Both the position numbers and the translations under genes were made by a program. 34,572 bases of DNA, from positions 1 to 34,572 of the forward strand of contig JAJTCJ010000024.1 in assembly GCA_021323165.1 (NCBI GenBank). Direction: 5' to 3'. This document shows, piece after piece, positions 8,444 to 16,138 of this stretch. The DNA is from Bacteroidota bacterium (lineage in GTDB: Bacteria; Bacteroidota; Bacteroidia; 2-12-FULL-35-15). Position 1 is the first letter of the stretch. Each line of letters opens with the position of its first letter. The notes beneath the pieces are model-generated. The model did no database searches and was not told the DNA's origin. It saw only the letters and a list, made by a program, of their open reading frames with translations.

Positions 8444-9856
8444 CTAAAACGGTTTCGCTATCGCATCCGTAACATCCATCTGATACATCAGATCATTGTA
8501 AATGTTTTGCTCAGACAAATAAACGATTTCGTACCCCTGACCAGTATATCCTTTCATTTTACTTTCCGGAATATATGGTTCGAAAATAATATTCGGATCT
8601 CGCTTTGAGCCAATTAATGTTACCATGATCTCGTTATACCACCAGCCGGAAATGATCACAGTTTTATTGTTAAGTCCCGATGACTTACTGATTACTTCTG
8701 ATGTGTATTTTATTTTCTGTAAACGTTTTGAATAATCTGAACAGATCGGACCTGTTAACGGATCGAAGAAGATCTCTTGTCCGGATACCACAAATGAAAC
8801 CGCAGCTGAAGAATATTCTGCACCACGAAGCTTATCTGTTAAGTTAATGCTGAAAATAAATGATGAGACAATTAAAGTAAAGCATAAGATTCTGAACTGA
8901 ACTGAGTTCAGATAATATGCAAAAAGAATTATTACAAAAGGCACAATCGGCAGCATGTAACCCGATTTCTGAGGAAGTCGAAAATACGAGATGATATAAA
9001 GAACAATTATTAAAAATGAAATAAAGAGAATTTTTTTCGGTAATCCATCAATGAACAAATCGCCATTGATAGATCTTTTCCTGTTTAGAATTGCAATGAT
9101 AATAAAAACTAATATCGAGATGCAGCCTATAAATCCAAAAACACCCAGCGACATTTTATAAAACACTTTGCTTAATGGCGGATACGGGAATTGATCATAA
9201 TACATAAAAAATGAAGTCCCGAATTGTAGAATCAACGGCAGAAAAACAAAGAATACTACAATTACCATCGGAACACATATCTTTAACAAAGACAGAAAAT
9301 TTTTCTTAAGATCATTATTTTCCCAAAGTATGATCAAAAAAGGAATAATCATCACACCGCAAGTGATGCGGCATCCGACTGCTAGTCCCAATAAAAGTCC
9401 GCAAAGAATTAATCTGTTCCTAAGAAGAGAATAGAAGCTCATCAATACAAATGCTTCCGACCACATGAAGTCTATTGTATAAGTGCTGCTGATGTATACA
9501 ATAGGTACAAAAGCAAAAGCAAGTCCAGCAATAAAGTAATGTCTGAAATTTAAATACTGAAGGATCCTTGCAAAATACACCGCAGCAATCGCACTAAAGA
9601 AAGCAGAAAGTCCGTTAAAGATCACAGGACCTTTGCCCCAAAGTGCAGAGTATATTAATTCCTGAACAGGATGACCCGGAAACCTGGAAGGTTCATAGAT
9701 TCCCGAAAGTTTTGTATGAAATGCCGCAAGGGCGATTCCCCATGAATCTTCTTCTATTCCGTAACCGGCAGATAGAAATGGAAGACGGGAAACAAAAACA
9801 AGCAGGAAAAGAGCGAGGAAAGGTATGTAATTGAATCTGGTTTCCGATTGCATCAT
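8444..9856 (-). CDS. GT-C fold membrane glycosyltransferase-like protein
   Basis: A 470-residue protein with about ten hydrophobic helices. An acidic pair follows the first helix (GYGIEEDSWG, residues 31-40), the place where GT-C enzymes (GT39/GT83, PMT-like) carry their catalytic Asp/Glu facing the periplasm. The rest has short loops and a soluble C-terminal tail of about 90 residues. Such enzymes move sugars from polyprenyl-phosphate donors to proteins or lipids; donor and acceptor are unknown. It starts 33 bases after the rlmB stop, in the same direction, and probably ends the rmuC-GWxTD-rlmB transcript. A second ATG directly follows the first (MM), so the start may be one codon later. Confidence 0.65.
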   Translation of the reverse strand: MMQSETRFNYIPFLALFLLVFVSRLPFLSAGYGIEEDSWGIALAAFHTKLSGIYEPSRFPGHPVQELIYSALWGKGPVIFNGLSAFFSAIAAVYFARILQYLNFRHYFIAGLAFAFVPIVYISSTYTIDFMWSEAFVLMSFYSLLRNRLILCGLLLGLAVGCRITCGVMIIPFLIILWENNDLKKNFLSLLKICVPMVIVVFFVFLPLILQFGTSFFMYYDQFPYPPLSKVFYKMSLGVFGFIGCISILVFIIIAILNRKRSINGDLFIDGLPKKILFISFLIIVLYIISYFRLPQKSGYMLPIVPFVIILFAYYLNSVQFRILCFTLIVSSFIFSINLTDKLRGAEYSSAAVSFVVSGQEIFFDPLTGPICSDYSKRLQKIKYTSEVISKSSGLNNKTVIISGWWYNEIMVTLIGSKRDPNIIFEPYIPESKMKGYTGQGYEIVYLSEQNIYNDLMYQMDVTDAIAKPF

Positions 9857-9889
9857 TTAGCTATCACTCTTTTCTTTGATGATCAACAA

Positions 9890-10657
9890 TTATTCATTCA
9901 ATCGCTGCCTAACAACTTCGTATAATAAAATTCCTGCTGCAACAGAAACATTCAATGAACCGATCTCACCCATCAAAGGAATTTTAGCATGCGCATCTGC
10001 AAGCTTTAGATATTCAGGAGAGATCCCATCTTCTTCAGAACCCATGATGATCGCCACCGGCAATGTATAATCCTGCTGATAATAATTATCAGAAGTCTTT
10101 TCCGTACAGGCAACAACCGTTAAACCACTTTCGCGAAGATATTCGATTACCTGCTTTAGGTTTTCTTCACGGCAAACCGGAATCTTGTGAAGTGCTCCGG
10201 TTGAAGTTTTAATTGCATCTGCATTGATCTGTGCTGCACCTTTCATAGGAATGATGATCGCATCAACACCCGAACATTCAGCTGTCCGGGCAATAGCACC
10301 AAAATTTCTAACATCAGTGATACGATCAAGAATGAGAACAAGAGGCATTTTCCCTTTATCAAAAACAACAGGCAATACATCCTGGATCTTATGATAAACG
10401 ATAGAAGAAATATATCCTACTACACCCTGGTGATTATTTTTTGTTAAGCGATTCAGCTTTTCAACAGGCACATACTGATACTGCACATTGTGTTTTTTCA
10501 GCATACCCATCATTTCACCGAAAAGCTCATTTTTCAAACCATTCTGAACAAATAAACGATCGATCTCTTTGCCTGATTTAAGTGCTTCGATCACCGGACG
10601 TAAACCGAAGATCATGTTATCACTTTCCTTTTCCCTTTGTTGTTCTTTTGTCTGCAT
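9890..10657 (-). CDS. rlmB: 23S rRNA 2'-O-ribose methyltransferase RlmB-like (TrmH family)
   Basis: A SpoU/TrmH-type SPOUT methyltransferase that methylates a guanosine ribose in 23S rRNA (position 2251 in E. coli RlmB). The N-terminal L30e-like RNA-binding part begins MIFGLRPVIEALKSGKEIDR. The three SPOUT motifs are visible: LDRITDVRNFGAIARTAE, MGSEEDGIS, and IPLMGEIGSLNVSVAAGILL. I place the start at ATG 10657 (MQTKEQQ..., 255 residues), which fits the roughly 245-residue family. The frame stays open to 10786, but that extension overlaps the GWxTD gene by 95 bases and has no family match. The gap to the upstream stop is 34 bases, consistent with an operon. Confidence 0.88.
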   Translation of the reverse strand: MQTKEQQREKESDNMIFGLRPVIEALKSGKEIDRLFVQNGLKNELFGEMMGMLKKHNVQYQYVPVEKLNRLTKNNHQGVVGYISSIVYHKIQDVLPVVFDKGKMPLVLILDRITDVRNFGAIARTAECSGVDAIIIPMKGAAQINADAIKTSTGALHKIPVCREENLKQVIEYLRESGLTVVACTEKTSDNYYQQDYTLPVAIIMGSEEDGISPEYLKLADAHAKIPLMGEIGSLNVSVAAGILLYEVVRQRLNE

Positions 10658-10691
10658 GTATATTTTTATTGGATCGCTTTTCGCGAAATTA

Positions 10692-11954
10692 TTAATCCTG
10701 TAAATATGCTCTTCCCTGGCGCCAGATATCCACAGCTGAATACCACGACTGCTTATATGAAGCTGAGCGTTCAAGCGCATAATCATTATCAGTGAACGGA
10801 TTATTCACTTTCGAGAATGTGTAAGTAAGTGAATTGATATTGTTTTCTTCTCCGTATGTCCATGTTTCCGAATTTCCGGTCTTGTAAATAACATTCGGTG
10901 CACCGTAAATAAGGTAGATCATCCCTCTGTCGGTTTTCCAGCCTTCTACATAAGAAGTAAAAAATGCATTTCCATCCTGCACGCGGTTATAATATTTTCG
11001 GATAATCTCCTTTGCTCTGTCCTGATTTCCTGTACAATCCATCCAGAATTTTTCAACACTTACTTTCTTATTCGTGCTGCTCAGCAATGCTTCATACTCC
11101 TGCTTAGAAGTGATATAACGCAAAGGCGGGATCATATCTTCCGGTTTCTTTACATCAGGGAAGCCGCTGGAAAAATTATATAATGTAATACCGTCACGCT
11201 TTGTAGTGTCAAGCTGCATGTGATAAAAGCCTTTTTGATTTGCAGCAAATGAAGCGGTTCCATCATTCAGCTGAAGCACAAATGTACTGTCTGGCGCATA
11301 TTGAAATGCCTTTGCTTCCGCCAGTGAGAACGGAGGTACAGCTAAAGGAAAATCTCTTCTGTAATAACGAACGAACAACGACACTCCGATCTTTGCTTTG
11401 TAAGTAACAGTTACCGCTTCCCCGATCTTTACATGACTTCTGAAGATAGGAACATCATTTGAAGCAGAACGCACAATAAAATTCTGGCGATTAAGATCAT
11501 TGTCTTTTTCTATTGTTGTTACAGCTACAACCTCGTTATTCCTGTTGATATCAGTAACCTTCAGCCTTACATAATAACTGCGCGGTGACTTTGCCTTTAC
11601 ACTTATTTTTCCGATCAGGAATTTATCAGCTCCGGCATTGTTCTGATCAACTACACGTACAGACCCGCTATCCAGGATCTCCTTTGAATCATGTGAAGAA
11701 TAAAGCCGGTAAGAGATCAAAACGTTTGAATAAAAATTTATTCCGTCAGGACGCGTGTACAACAATTCTTTGCTCGCGATCTTATAATGAAGTTCTGATA
11801 AAGAATCGCTGGCATTGAAAACAACAAACTGAGGATGCATTGTATTCATTTCCTTCTTGTAACTTGGATTCTGAGTAACAGAAGTAGTTTGTTTTGATGA
11901 ACCACAGGCGAATGCGGTCAGGATAACAATAGTGTATAAAAAATATCTTTTCAT
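10692..11954 (-). CDS. GWxTD domain lipoprotein
   Basis: A 420-residue predicted lipoprotein (MKRYFLYTIVILTAFAC, lipid Cys at 17). The C-terminal GWxTD domain is recognisable by GWKTDRGMIYLIYGAPN (GWKTD at 338-342) and TWTYGEENN. The middle consists of beta-rich segments resembling bacterial carbohydrate-binding or macroglobulin-like folds. GWxTD proteins are common in Bacteroidota and of unknown function. Its ATG follows the TAG of rmuC with no gap (TAGATG), so translation is likely coupled. rlmB follows 34 bases downstream. Confidence 0.85.
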   Translation of the reverse strand: MKRYFLYTIVILTAFACGSSKQTTSVTQNPSYKKEMNTMHPQFVVFNASDSLSELHYKIASKELLYTRPDGINFYSNVLISYRLYSSHDSKEILDSGSVRVVDQNNAGADKFLIGKISVKAKSPRSYYVRLKVTDINRNNEVVAVTTIEKDNDLNRQNFIVRSASNDVPIFRSHVKIGEAVTVTYKAKIGVSLFVRYYRRDFPLAVPPFSLAEAKAFQYAPDSTFVLQLNDGTASFAANQKGFYHMQLDTTKRDGITLYNFSSGFPDVKKPEDMIPPLRYITSKQEYEALLSSTNKKVSVEKFWMDCTGNQDRAKEIIRKYYNRVQDGNAFFTSYVEGWKTDRGMIYLIYGAPNVIYKTGNSETWTYGEENNINSLTYTFSKVNNPFTDNDYALERSASYKQSWYSAVDIWRQGRAYLQD

Positions 11955-13382
11955 CTATGTGTTTGGATCTTCTGTTAATTGAGATGGTTCATCAGTACTG
12001 AGAAATTTAACAGGTATCTGTTTGTCTTTATTTGTCTTTGCACCCAGCTTCTGAATGTTCTGAATTCTTTTGACAATATTACCGCTTCCTGAACTTAGCT
12101 TGTTGATAGCATCATTATATGCTTTCGAAGACTGTTCAATTCCACGCTCTATCTTCTGCATGTCTTCAAGGAATCCGACAAACTTATCATACAGCTCACC
12201 GCCCTGGCGGGCAATTTCCATTACATTCTTTGTCTGACGCTCCTGTTTCCATAAAGATGCGATCGTTCTTAAAGTAGCGAGTAATGTAGACGGACTAACA
12301 ATCACAATTTTCTTATCCCATGCATAACTGAACAAGTCATGATCCGCCTGCACAGCAACACTGAATGATGATTCGATAGGAATAAACAGCAATACAAAAT
12401 CAGGAGTGTTGAAATCTGTCGAGCTATGATAATCCTTATCGCTTAATAATTTAACATGACTTCTTACCGAAGCAAGGTGTTCACGTATGTAACGTTCTTT
12501 ATCTTCTTCAGTATGCGCATTGATAAATGCTTCGTACGCAACTAAAGAAACTTTTGAATCGACAATTATATGTTTATCATCAGGTAGCATAATCACAGCA
12601 TCAGGCTGAATCCGTTTACCTTCACTGTTGTTTGTGCTGAACTGAGTGCGATACTCCTGCTCTTTCACAAGGCCTGAACGCTCAAGTACTTTTTCAAGAA
12701 TGATCTCACCCCAGTTTCCTTGTTTCTTATTATCGCCTTTTAAAGCTTTTGCAAGATTGTTTGCTTCATCACTGATCTTTTGATTCAGCTCAATTAAATT
12801 CTTGATCTCCGTTTTTAAAACAATACGTTCATCGGATTCAGCTTTGTACGCCTTCTCTACTTTTTCCTCAAATGCTTTGATATTCTCTTTCAGAGGATTT
12901 AAAATAATATCAAGGTTTGATTTATTCTGCTCAGTGAATTTATGCGACTTCTCTTCCAGAATTTTATTTGCAATCACCTCAAATTCGGTGCTGTATTTCT
13001 TATGAACATTTTCCAACTCACTTTTCAGTGTAGCATGTTTATCTTCCTGAGACTTGAATACTTCTTCTGCTCTTGCGATCCTGGATTCTGCTTTGCTTAG
13101 TTTTTCTTTTTCGGAATTGATCTCATTCAGATATCTTTCACGTTCACGATTCAATTCTGATAAATATTTTTCCTGCAGATCTTTTAGTTCAGCAGTTAAA
13201 CGAACAATCTCCTTTTCAGCATTTTTAAAATTGGCATCAAGGACCAGCTTATCTTTTTCAAGCAGAATGATCTGGGAATCCAATACAGAAGTATCCATAA
13301 CAGAACTGTTCTTGTTTCTATAGAACAAAAATGCAATGAAGAACCCCAGGACAAGCCCGATAATTAAAAACAAAAACTCCAT
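11955..13382 (-). CDS. rmuC: DNA recombination protein RmuC homologue
   Basis: A 475-residue protein with an N-terminal membrane helix (about residues 2-21, FLFLIIGLVLGFFIAFLFY), a long coiled coil (about 35-140, rich in Glu/Lys heptads), and the RmuC domain (about 200-420) with KGDNKKQGNWGEIILEKVLE, DAVIMLPDDKHIIVDSKVSL and VIVSPSTLLATLRTIASLWK. RmuC is a membrane-anchored, restriction-endonuclease-fold protein linked in E. coli to limiting inversions at short inverted repeats. That role is of interest next to the inverted-repeat families here, but any connection is speculation. First gene of a probable four-gene operon. Confidence 0.92.
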   Translation of the reverse strand: MEFLFLIIGLVLGFFIAFLFYRNKNSSVMDTSVLDSQIILLEKDKLVLDANFKNAEKEIVRLTAELKDLQEKYLSELNRERERYLNEINSEKEKLSKAESRIARAEEVFKSQEDKHATLKSELENVHKKYSTEFEVIANKILEEKSHKFTEQNKSNLDIILNPLKENIKAFEEKVEKAYKAESDERIVLKTEIKNLIELNQKISDEANNLAKALKGDNKKQGNWGEIILEKVLERSGLVKEQEYRTQFSTNNSEGKRIQPDAVIMLPDDKHIIVDSKVSLVAYEAFINAHTEEDKERYIREHLASVRSHVKLLSDKDYHSSTDFNTPDFVLLFIPIESSFSVAVQADHDLFSYAWDKKIVIVSPSTLLATLRTIASLWKQERQTKNVMEIARQGGELYDKFVGFLEDMQKIERGIEQSSKAYNDAINKLSSGSGNIVKRIQNIQKLGAKTNKDKQIPVKFLSTDEPSQLTEDPNT

Positions 13383-13482
13383 ATCTTTTTCACGAAAATT
13401 GAATGGCTAATTTAAGCATTAATTTGCTTGGTTTGAAGGCGAAAAGGGGGTTAACTTACTTTCTTATTGAGTATAACCTGTC

Positions 13483-13883
13483 TTTCTTTTCTCTTGAAAG
13501 AAAAGAAACAAAAGTTCAAGGCCGGACGACTGCTTCCCGCTTTGCCATTTTCAGGAAAACCAAGAGCAAAAAAACTGAAGTTTTTGCTAAGGTTTTCACT
13601 GAAAATGTCATTCACATCATGCCGACATCGCGTCCAGCCATTCCTCTCGCGCTGCTTCGAAATCTTAATTCGATTAAAATTAAAAAACAGATTGATCACA
13701 TCAGGTGACTATTTGAGCCTGTTAAGCGATAGCGGTAATAAGCGCTATTTTCGTTTAAATTTTCGAAGTGAGAACATTCACAGCGTGAAATTAGCCGCGG
13801 TTGTTGAGAGAGGAATTGCGTGAAAGCAACAAATCGCCTTACAGGGTCAAAGAGTTTTTGTAACTTTTTTCGGCAAAAAAGTT
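13483..13883 (+). repeat. Structured dispersed element, copy A
   Basis: One of four related non-coding elements. Order of parts: left hairpin with 10-bp stem (13483-13492 / 13499-13508) and loop CTTGAA; spacer CAAAAG; TTCAAG (13515-13520), complementary to the loop; enclosing stem 13520-13528 / 13631-13639 around a 62-base hairpin (13546-13607); core hairpin with the conserved GATAGCGGTAA (13725-13746); right hairpin AACTTTTTT/AAAAAAGTT (13862-13883). Its last 59 bases, 13830-13888, match copy C exactly. Several ORFs cross it, but copies B and D do not keep the frame. It fills the 522-base spacer between rmuC and the Omp85 gene. Confidence 0.85.
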
Positions 13884-13904
13884 AAAGAAGATTTTTGGTG
13901 ACAA

Positions 13905-15635
13905 TTAAAAATAATTAACGATCCCGAAATGGATCTTACCACTACGAAGCTGAATTGGATTATTGAATTGCTTTCCTAAAGCATAACTGATTGAAAATAT
14001 CCCTGCTTTAGTTTCGAAGCTAATTCCCGCTCCGAAACCATAAGGTGTATCTTTCACATACTGAGTTACATTATTATTCTCGTACCATGCGCCATCTCCA
14101 AATACGTAGAGATAACTGTTCTGCTCAAGGATCAAGCGGTATTCCAAAGTAAAAATAGAATATGCTGATGCGAAGATGGATTCTTCATCAAAACCTCTTA
14201 ATGTTTTCAAACCACCGATCCGAAAAAGCTCGTTCTGAAATGTTGCTTCACCATACAAAAAGGCAGATTGATTTCCGATCTTTACTGTACTTCTGCTCCC
14301 CAACGGTAAAAACACATTTAGTTCAAGATCTGAAGTGTATTGAGTAGAATTCAGTTTGATCTTTTGATAAACTTCAGGATTTACTTTGGAATTCTTTTTT
14401 ATGACCTTTGTTCCCGCGCTTGCATTTACCTGTAAAAATAAACCTTTGCGGGGATTTAACCTGTAATCCAGCTGTTCGAAACGTAAACCCACTCCATACA
14501 TATTCGTTTTCACATCAGCATAAGGCGGCAAAACCGTAACGAACTCCAACCCTTTCGTAGAAAGCAATGTGGAGCTTTTATTATTATAATAAACCTTAAT
14601 GTAATTACCACCAATCAATAAATATTGAACACCAATATTCTGATGAACATCCAGGTAACTTGTATCCTTTTTATAAAGCCTGAAATTATAATCGACACCG
14701 AAAGGCGTTCTTAATATGAAAGGATAAACAACCCTTGCTTTCAGATCCTGTGTTTGTGTCTGAAGCCTTCTCCAGTTCAGATCGATCAGCTCTCCCCTGC
14801 CTAGTCCGTTCTGCAGCTTTAACCGCACATCACCCGTGAATAATATCTTCCCGGTAATATTATCCGGAAGGATCCCGATAATTCCATCAAACTGACTCGC
14901 TCTTTTTTTATCAAGATTCAAGACCAGCTTGTTTGTCTTATTTGTGAAAACAACTGTTGAAGATTTTTTTAAAGTCACAAACGGAAGCTCTCTTAAGCGC
15001 GTATTAACCTTCTCGAGCTGACTCTCATTATATCTACTTCCCGGCTTTATCCCAAGATAATTGTACATATAAACAGGAGCGATCTTGGCGCTGCCTTTTA
15101 TTACAATACTATCGATCTTCACTTCTTTATTTTTCTGAAGAAATAAAACCGCAGAAATCTTTTCATCAACGATCACAATACTATCCAGCTTAACTGCTGC
15201 AAAAGGATAACCATTATTCTCATAATATCTCACAATCCGTTCGCGGACACGCCTGACATCTTTATATTTCAGGGGTTTGTCGTTATACAGCTTTTCCCTG
15301 AAACCGATCTCACTCAAAACTCCTTCATCCACGTTTCCTTTTTTGAGATAAGCCCATTTGTATTGTGCACCAACATTCAAATAAGCAACAGCAGAAAGTG
15401 AATCACTAACAATGCTGTCATAGTCGGCAGTTAAATATGCATTGTCGTAACAAACAGATAACACACGCAGCAATTCTTTATCCCGAAGACTTTTGGAAGC
15501 AAATTTTTTATTGTAATCAATCTTTTTCAGCAATGCGGAATTGCTATCAGCGCGGATCTCCAGCGAATAATTTTGCTGAGCCGACAACTGAAAAAACCAT
15601 AGAAAAGATAATAGGATTAGGATCCCCGATCGCAT
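13905..15635 (-). CDS. Omp85/BamA-TamA family outer membrane protein
   Basis: A 576-residue outer membrane protein. A signal peptide covers about residues 1-19 (MRSGILILLSFLWFFQLSAQ). POTRA-like segments follow (for example VRRVRERIVRYYENNGYPFA and YNESQLEKVNTRLRELPFV). The C-terminal half is a 16-strand type beta-barrel (surface antigen D15 domain) with LKTLRGFDEESIFAS, matching the conserved RGF motif of loop L6, and ends in a terminal Phe. Omp85 proteins insert or export proteins or lipids; this one is shorter than BamA and is probably a TamA-like or lineage-specific member. Element A begins 21 bases after its stop. Confidence 0.82.
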   Translation of the reverse strand: MRSGILILLSFLWFFQLSAQQNYSLEIRADSNSALLKKIDYNKKFASKSLRDKELLRVLSVCYDNAYLTADYDSIVSDSLSAVAYLNVGAQYKWAYLKKGNVDEGVLSEIGFREKLYNDKPLKYKDVRRVRERIVRYYENNGYPFAAVKLDSIVIVDEKISAVLFLQKNKEVKIDSIVIKGSAKIAPVYMYNYLGIKPGSRYNESQLEKVNTRLRELPFVTLKKSSTVVFTNKTNKLVLNLDKKRASQFDGIIGILPDNITGKILFTGDVRLKLQNGLGRGELIDLNWRRLQTQTQDLKARVVYPFILRTPFGVDYNFRLYKKDTSYLDVHQNIGVQYLLIGGNYIKVYYNNKSSTLLSTKGLEFVTVLPPYADVKTNMYGVGLRFEQLDYRLNPRKGLFLQVNASAGTKVIKKNSKVNPEVYQKIKLNSTQYTSDLELNVFLPLGSRSTVKIGNQSAFLYGEATFQNELFRIGGLKTLRGFDEESIFASAYSIFTLEYRLILEQNSYLYVFGDGAWYENNNVTQYVKDTPYGFGAGISFETKAGIFSISYALGKQFNNPIQLRSGKIHFGIVNYF

Positions 15636-15639
15636 GTTA

Positions 15640-15670
15640 TAAAGTTAAGCATTTAAGATGAACGTCAAAA
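15640..15670 (-). promoter_or_regulatory. Candidate promoter of the Omp85 gene
   Basis: On the minus strand TTTTG (15666-15670) is followed after 18 bases by TAACTTTA (15640-15647), seven of eight matches to TAnnTTTG. The box lies 4 bases from the ATG at 15635, which would imply a leaderless or very short 5' end, so the call is tentative. Confidence 0.35.
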
Positions 15671-15740
15671 TGGGGGAATTATTGAGGGTAACTTGATTTA
15701 CACGAAGAAACCGAGGAGATTCATTTCATTCTCTTTGCTT

Positions 15741-16138
15741 TTTCTTTTTTCTTGATAAAAAAGAAACAAAAAATCAAGATCAGGCGATTGCTTCCCGCCT
15801 CTCAACATTTTTTCGAAAATCTAAAACAAGAGAACTGAAGCTCTTGTTAATATTTTCTGAAAAAATGTAGTTCACCCCAACACGACATCGCGCCTGATCA
15901 GGGCTCACCCACGGGTTCAAAATTATAATTGGTCAATCATTAATAAAGCACGAAACTCCGGATCATAACGCGGTTGAAATTATAAATCATATTGCCATCA
16001 TCAGGTGACTATTTGAGCCTGTTCAGCGATAGCGGTAATGAGCGCTAACTCTGTCAAATTTTCGAAGCATAGTGATTCACAGCGCGATATTAACCGCGGT
16101 TGTTGAGGGAAGAATTGAGGGAAAGCAAACAAATCGCC
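15741..16138 (+). repeat. Structured dispersed element, copy B
   Basis: Left hairpin TTTCTTTTTT/AAAAAAGAAA (15741-15766) with loop CTTGAT, then CAAAAA and ATCAAG (15773-15778), complementary to the loop. Enclosing stem GATCAGGCG / CGCCTGATC (15778-15786 / 15891-15899). Inner hairpin 15805-15868 with stem AACAAGAG/CTCTTGTT and loop AACTGAAG. Core hairpin with GATAGCGGTAA at 16025-16046. The right hairpin seen in A, C and D is missing: similarity stops at AAATCGCCT, exactly at the stop codon of pheT. It fills most of the spacer 15636-16137. Confidence 0.85.

Noticed and set aside
10658..10786. Extension of the rlmB frame by 43 codons
   Set aside because: It overlaps the GWxTD gene by 95 bases and matches nothing in the family; the ATG at 10657 gives the normal length.
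13403..13823. Overlapping ORFs of about 82-118 codons within element A, with a similar ORF in element C
   Set aside because: The peptide likeness follows the DNA repeat. Copies B and D break the frame, base changes preserve pairing rather than codons, and no start or promoter signal is seen.
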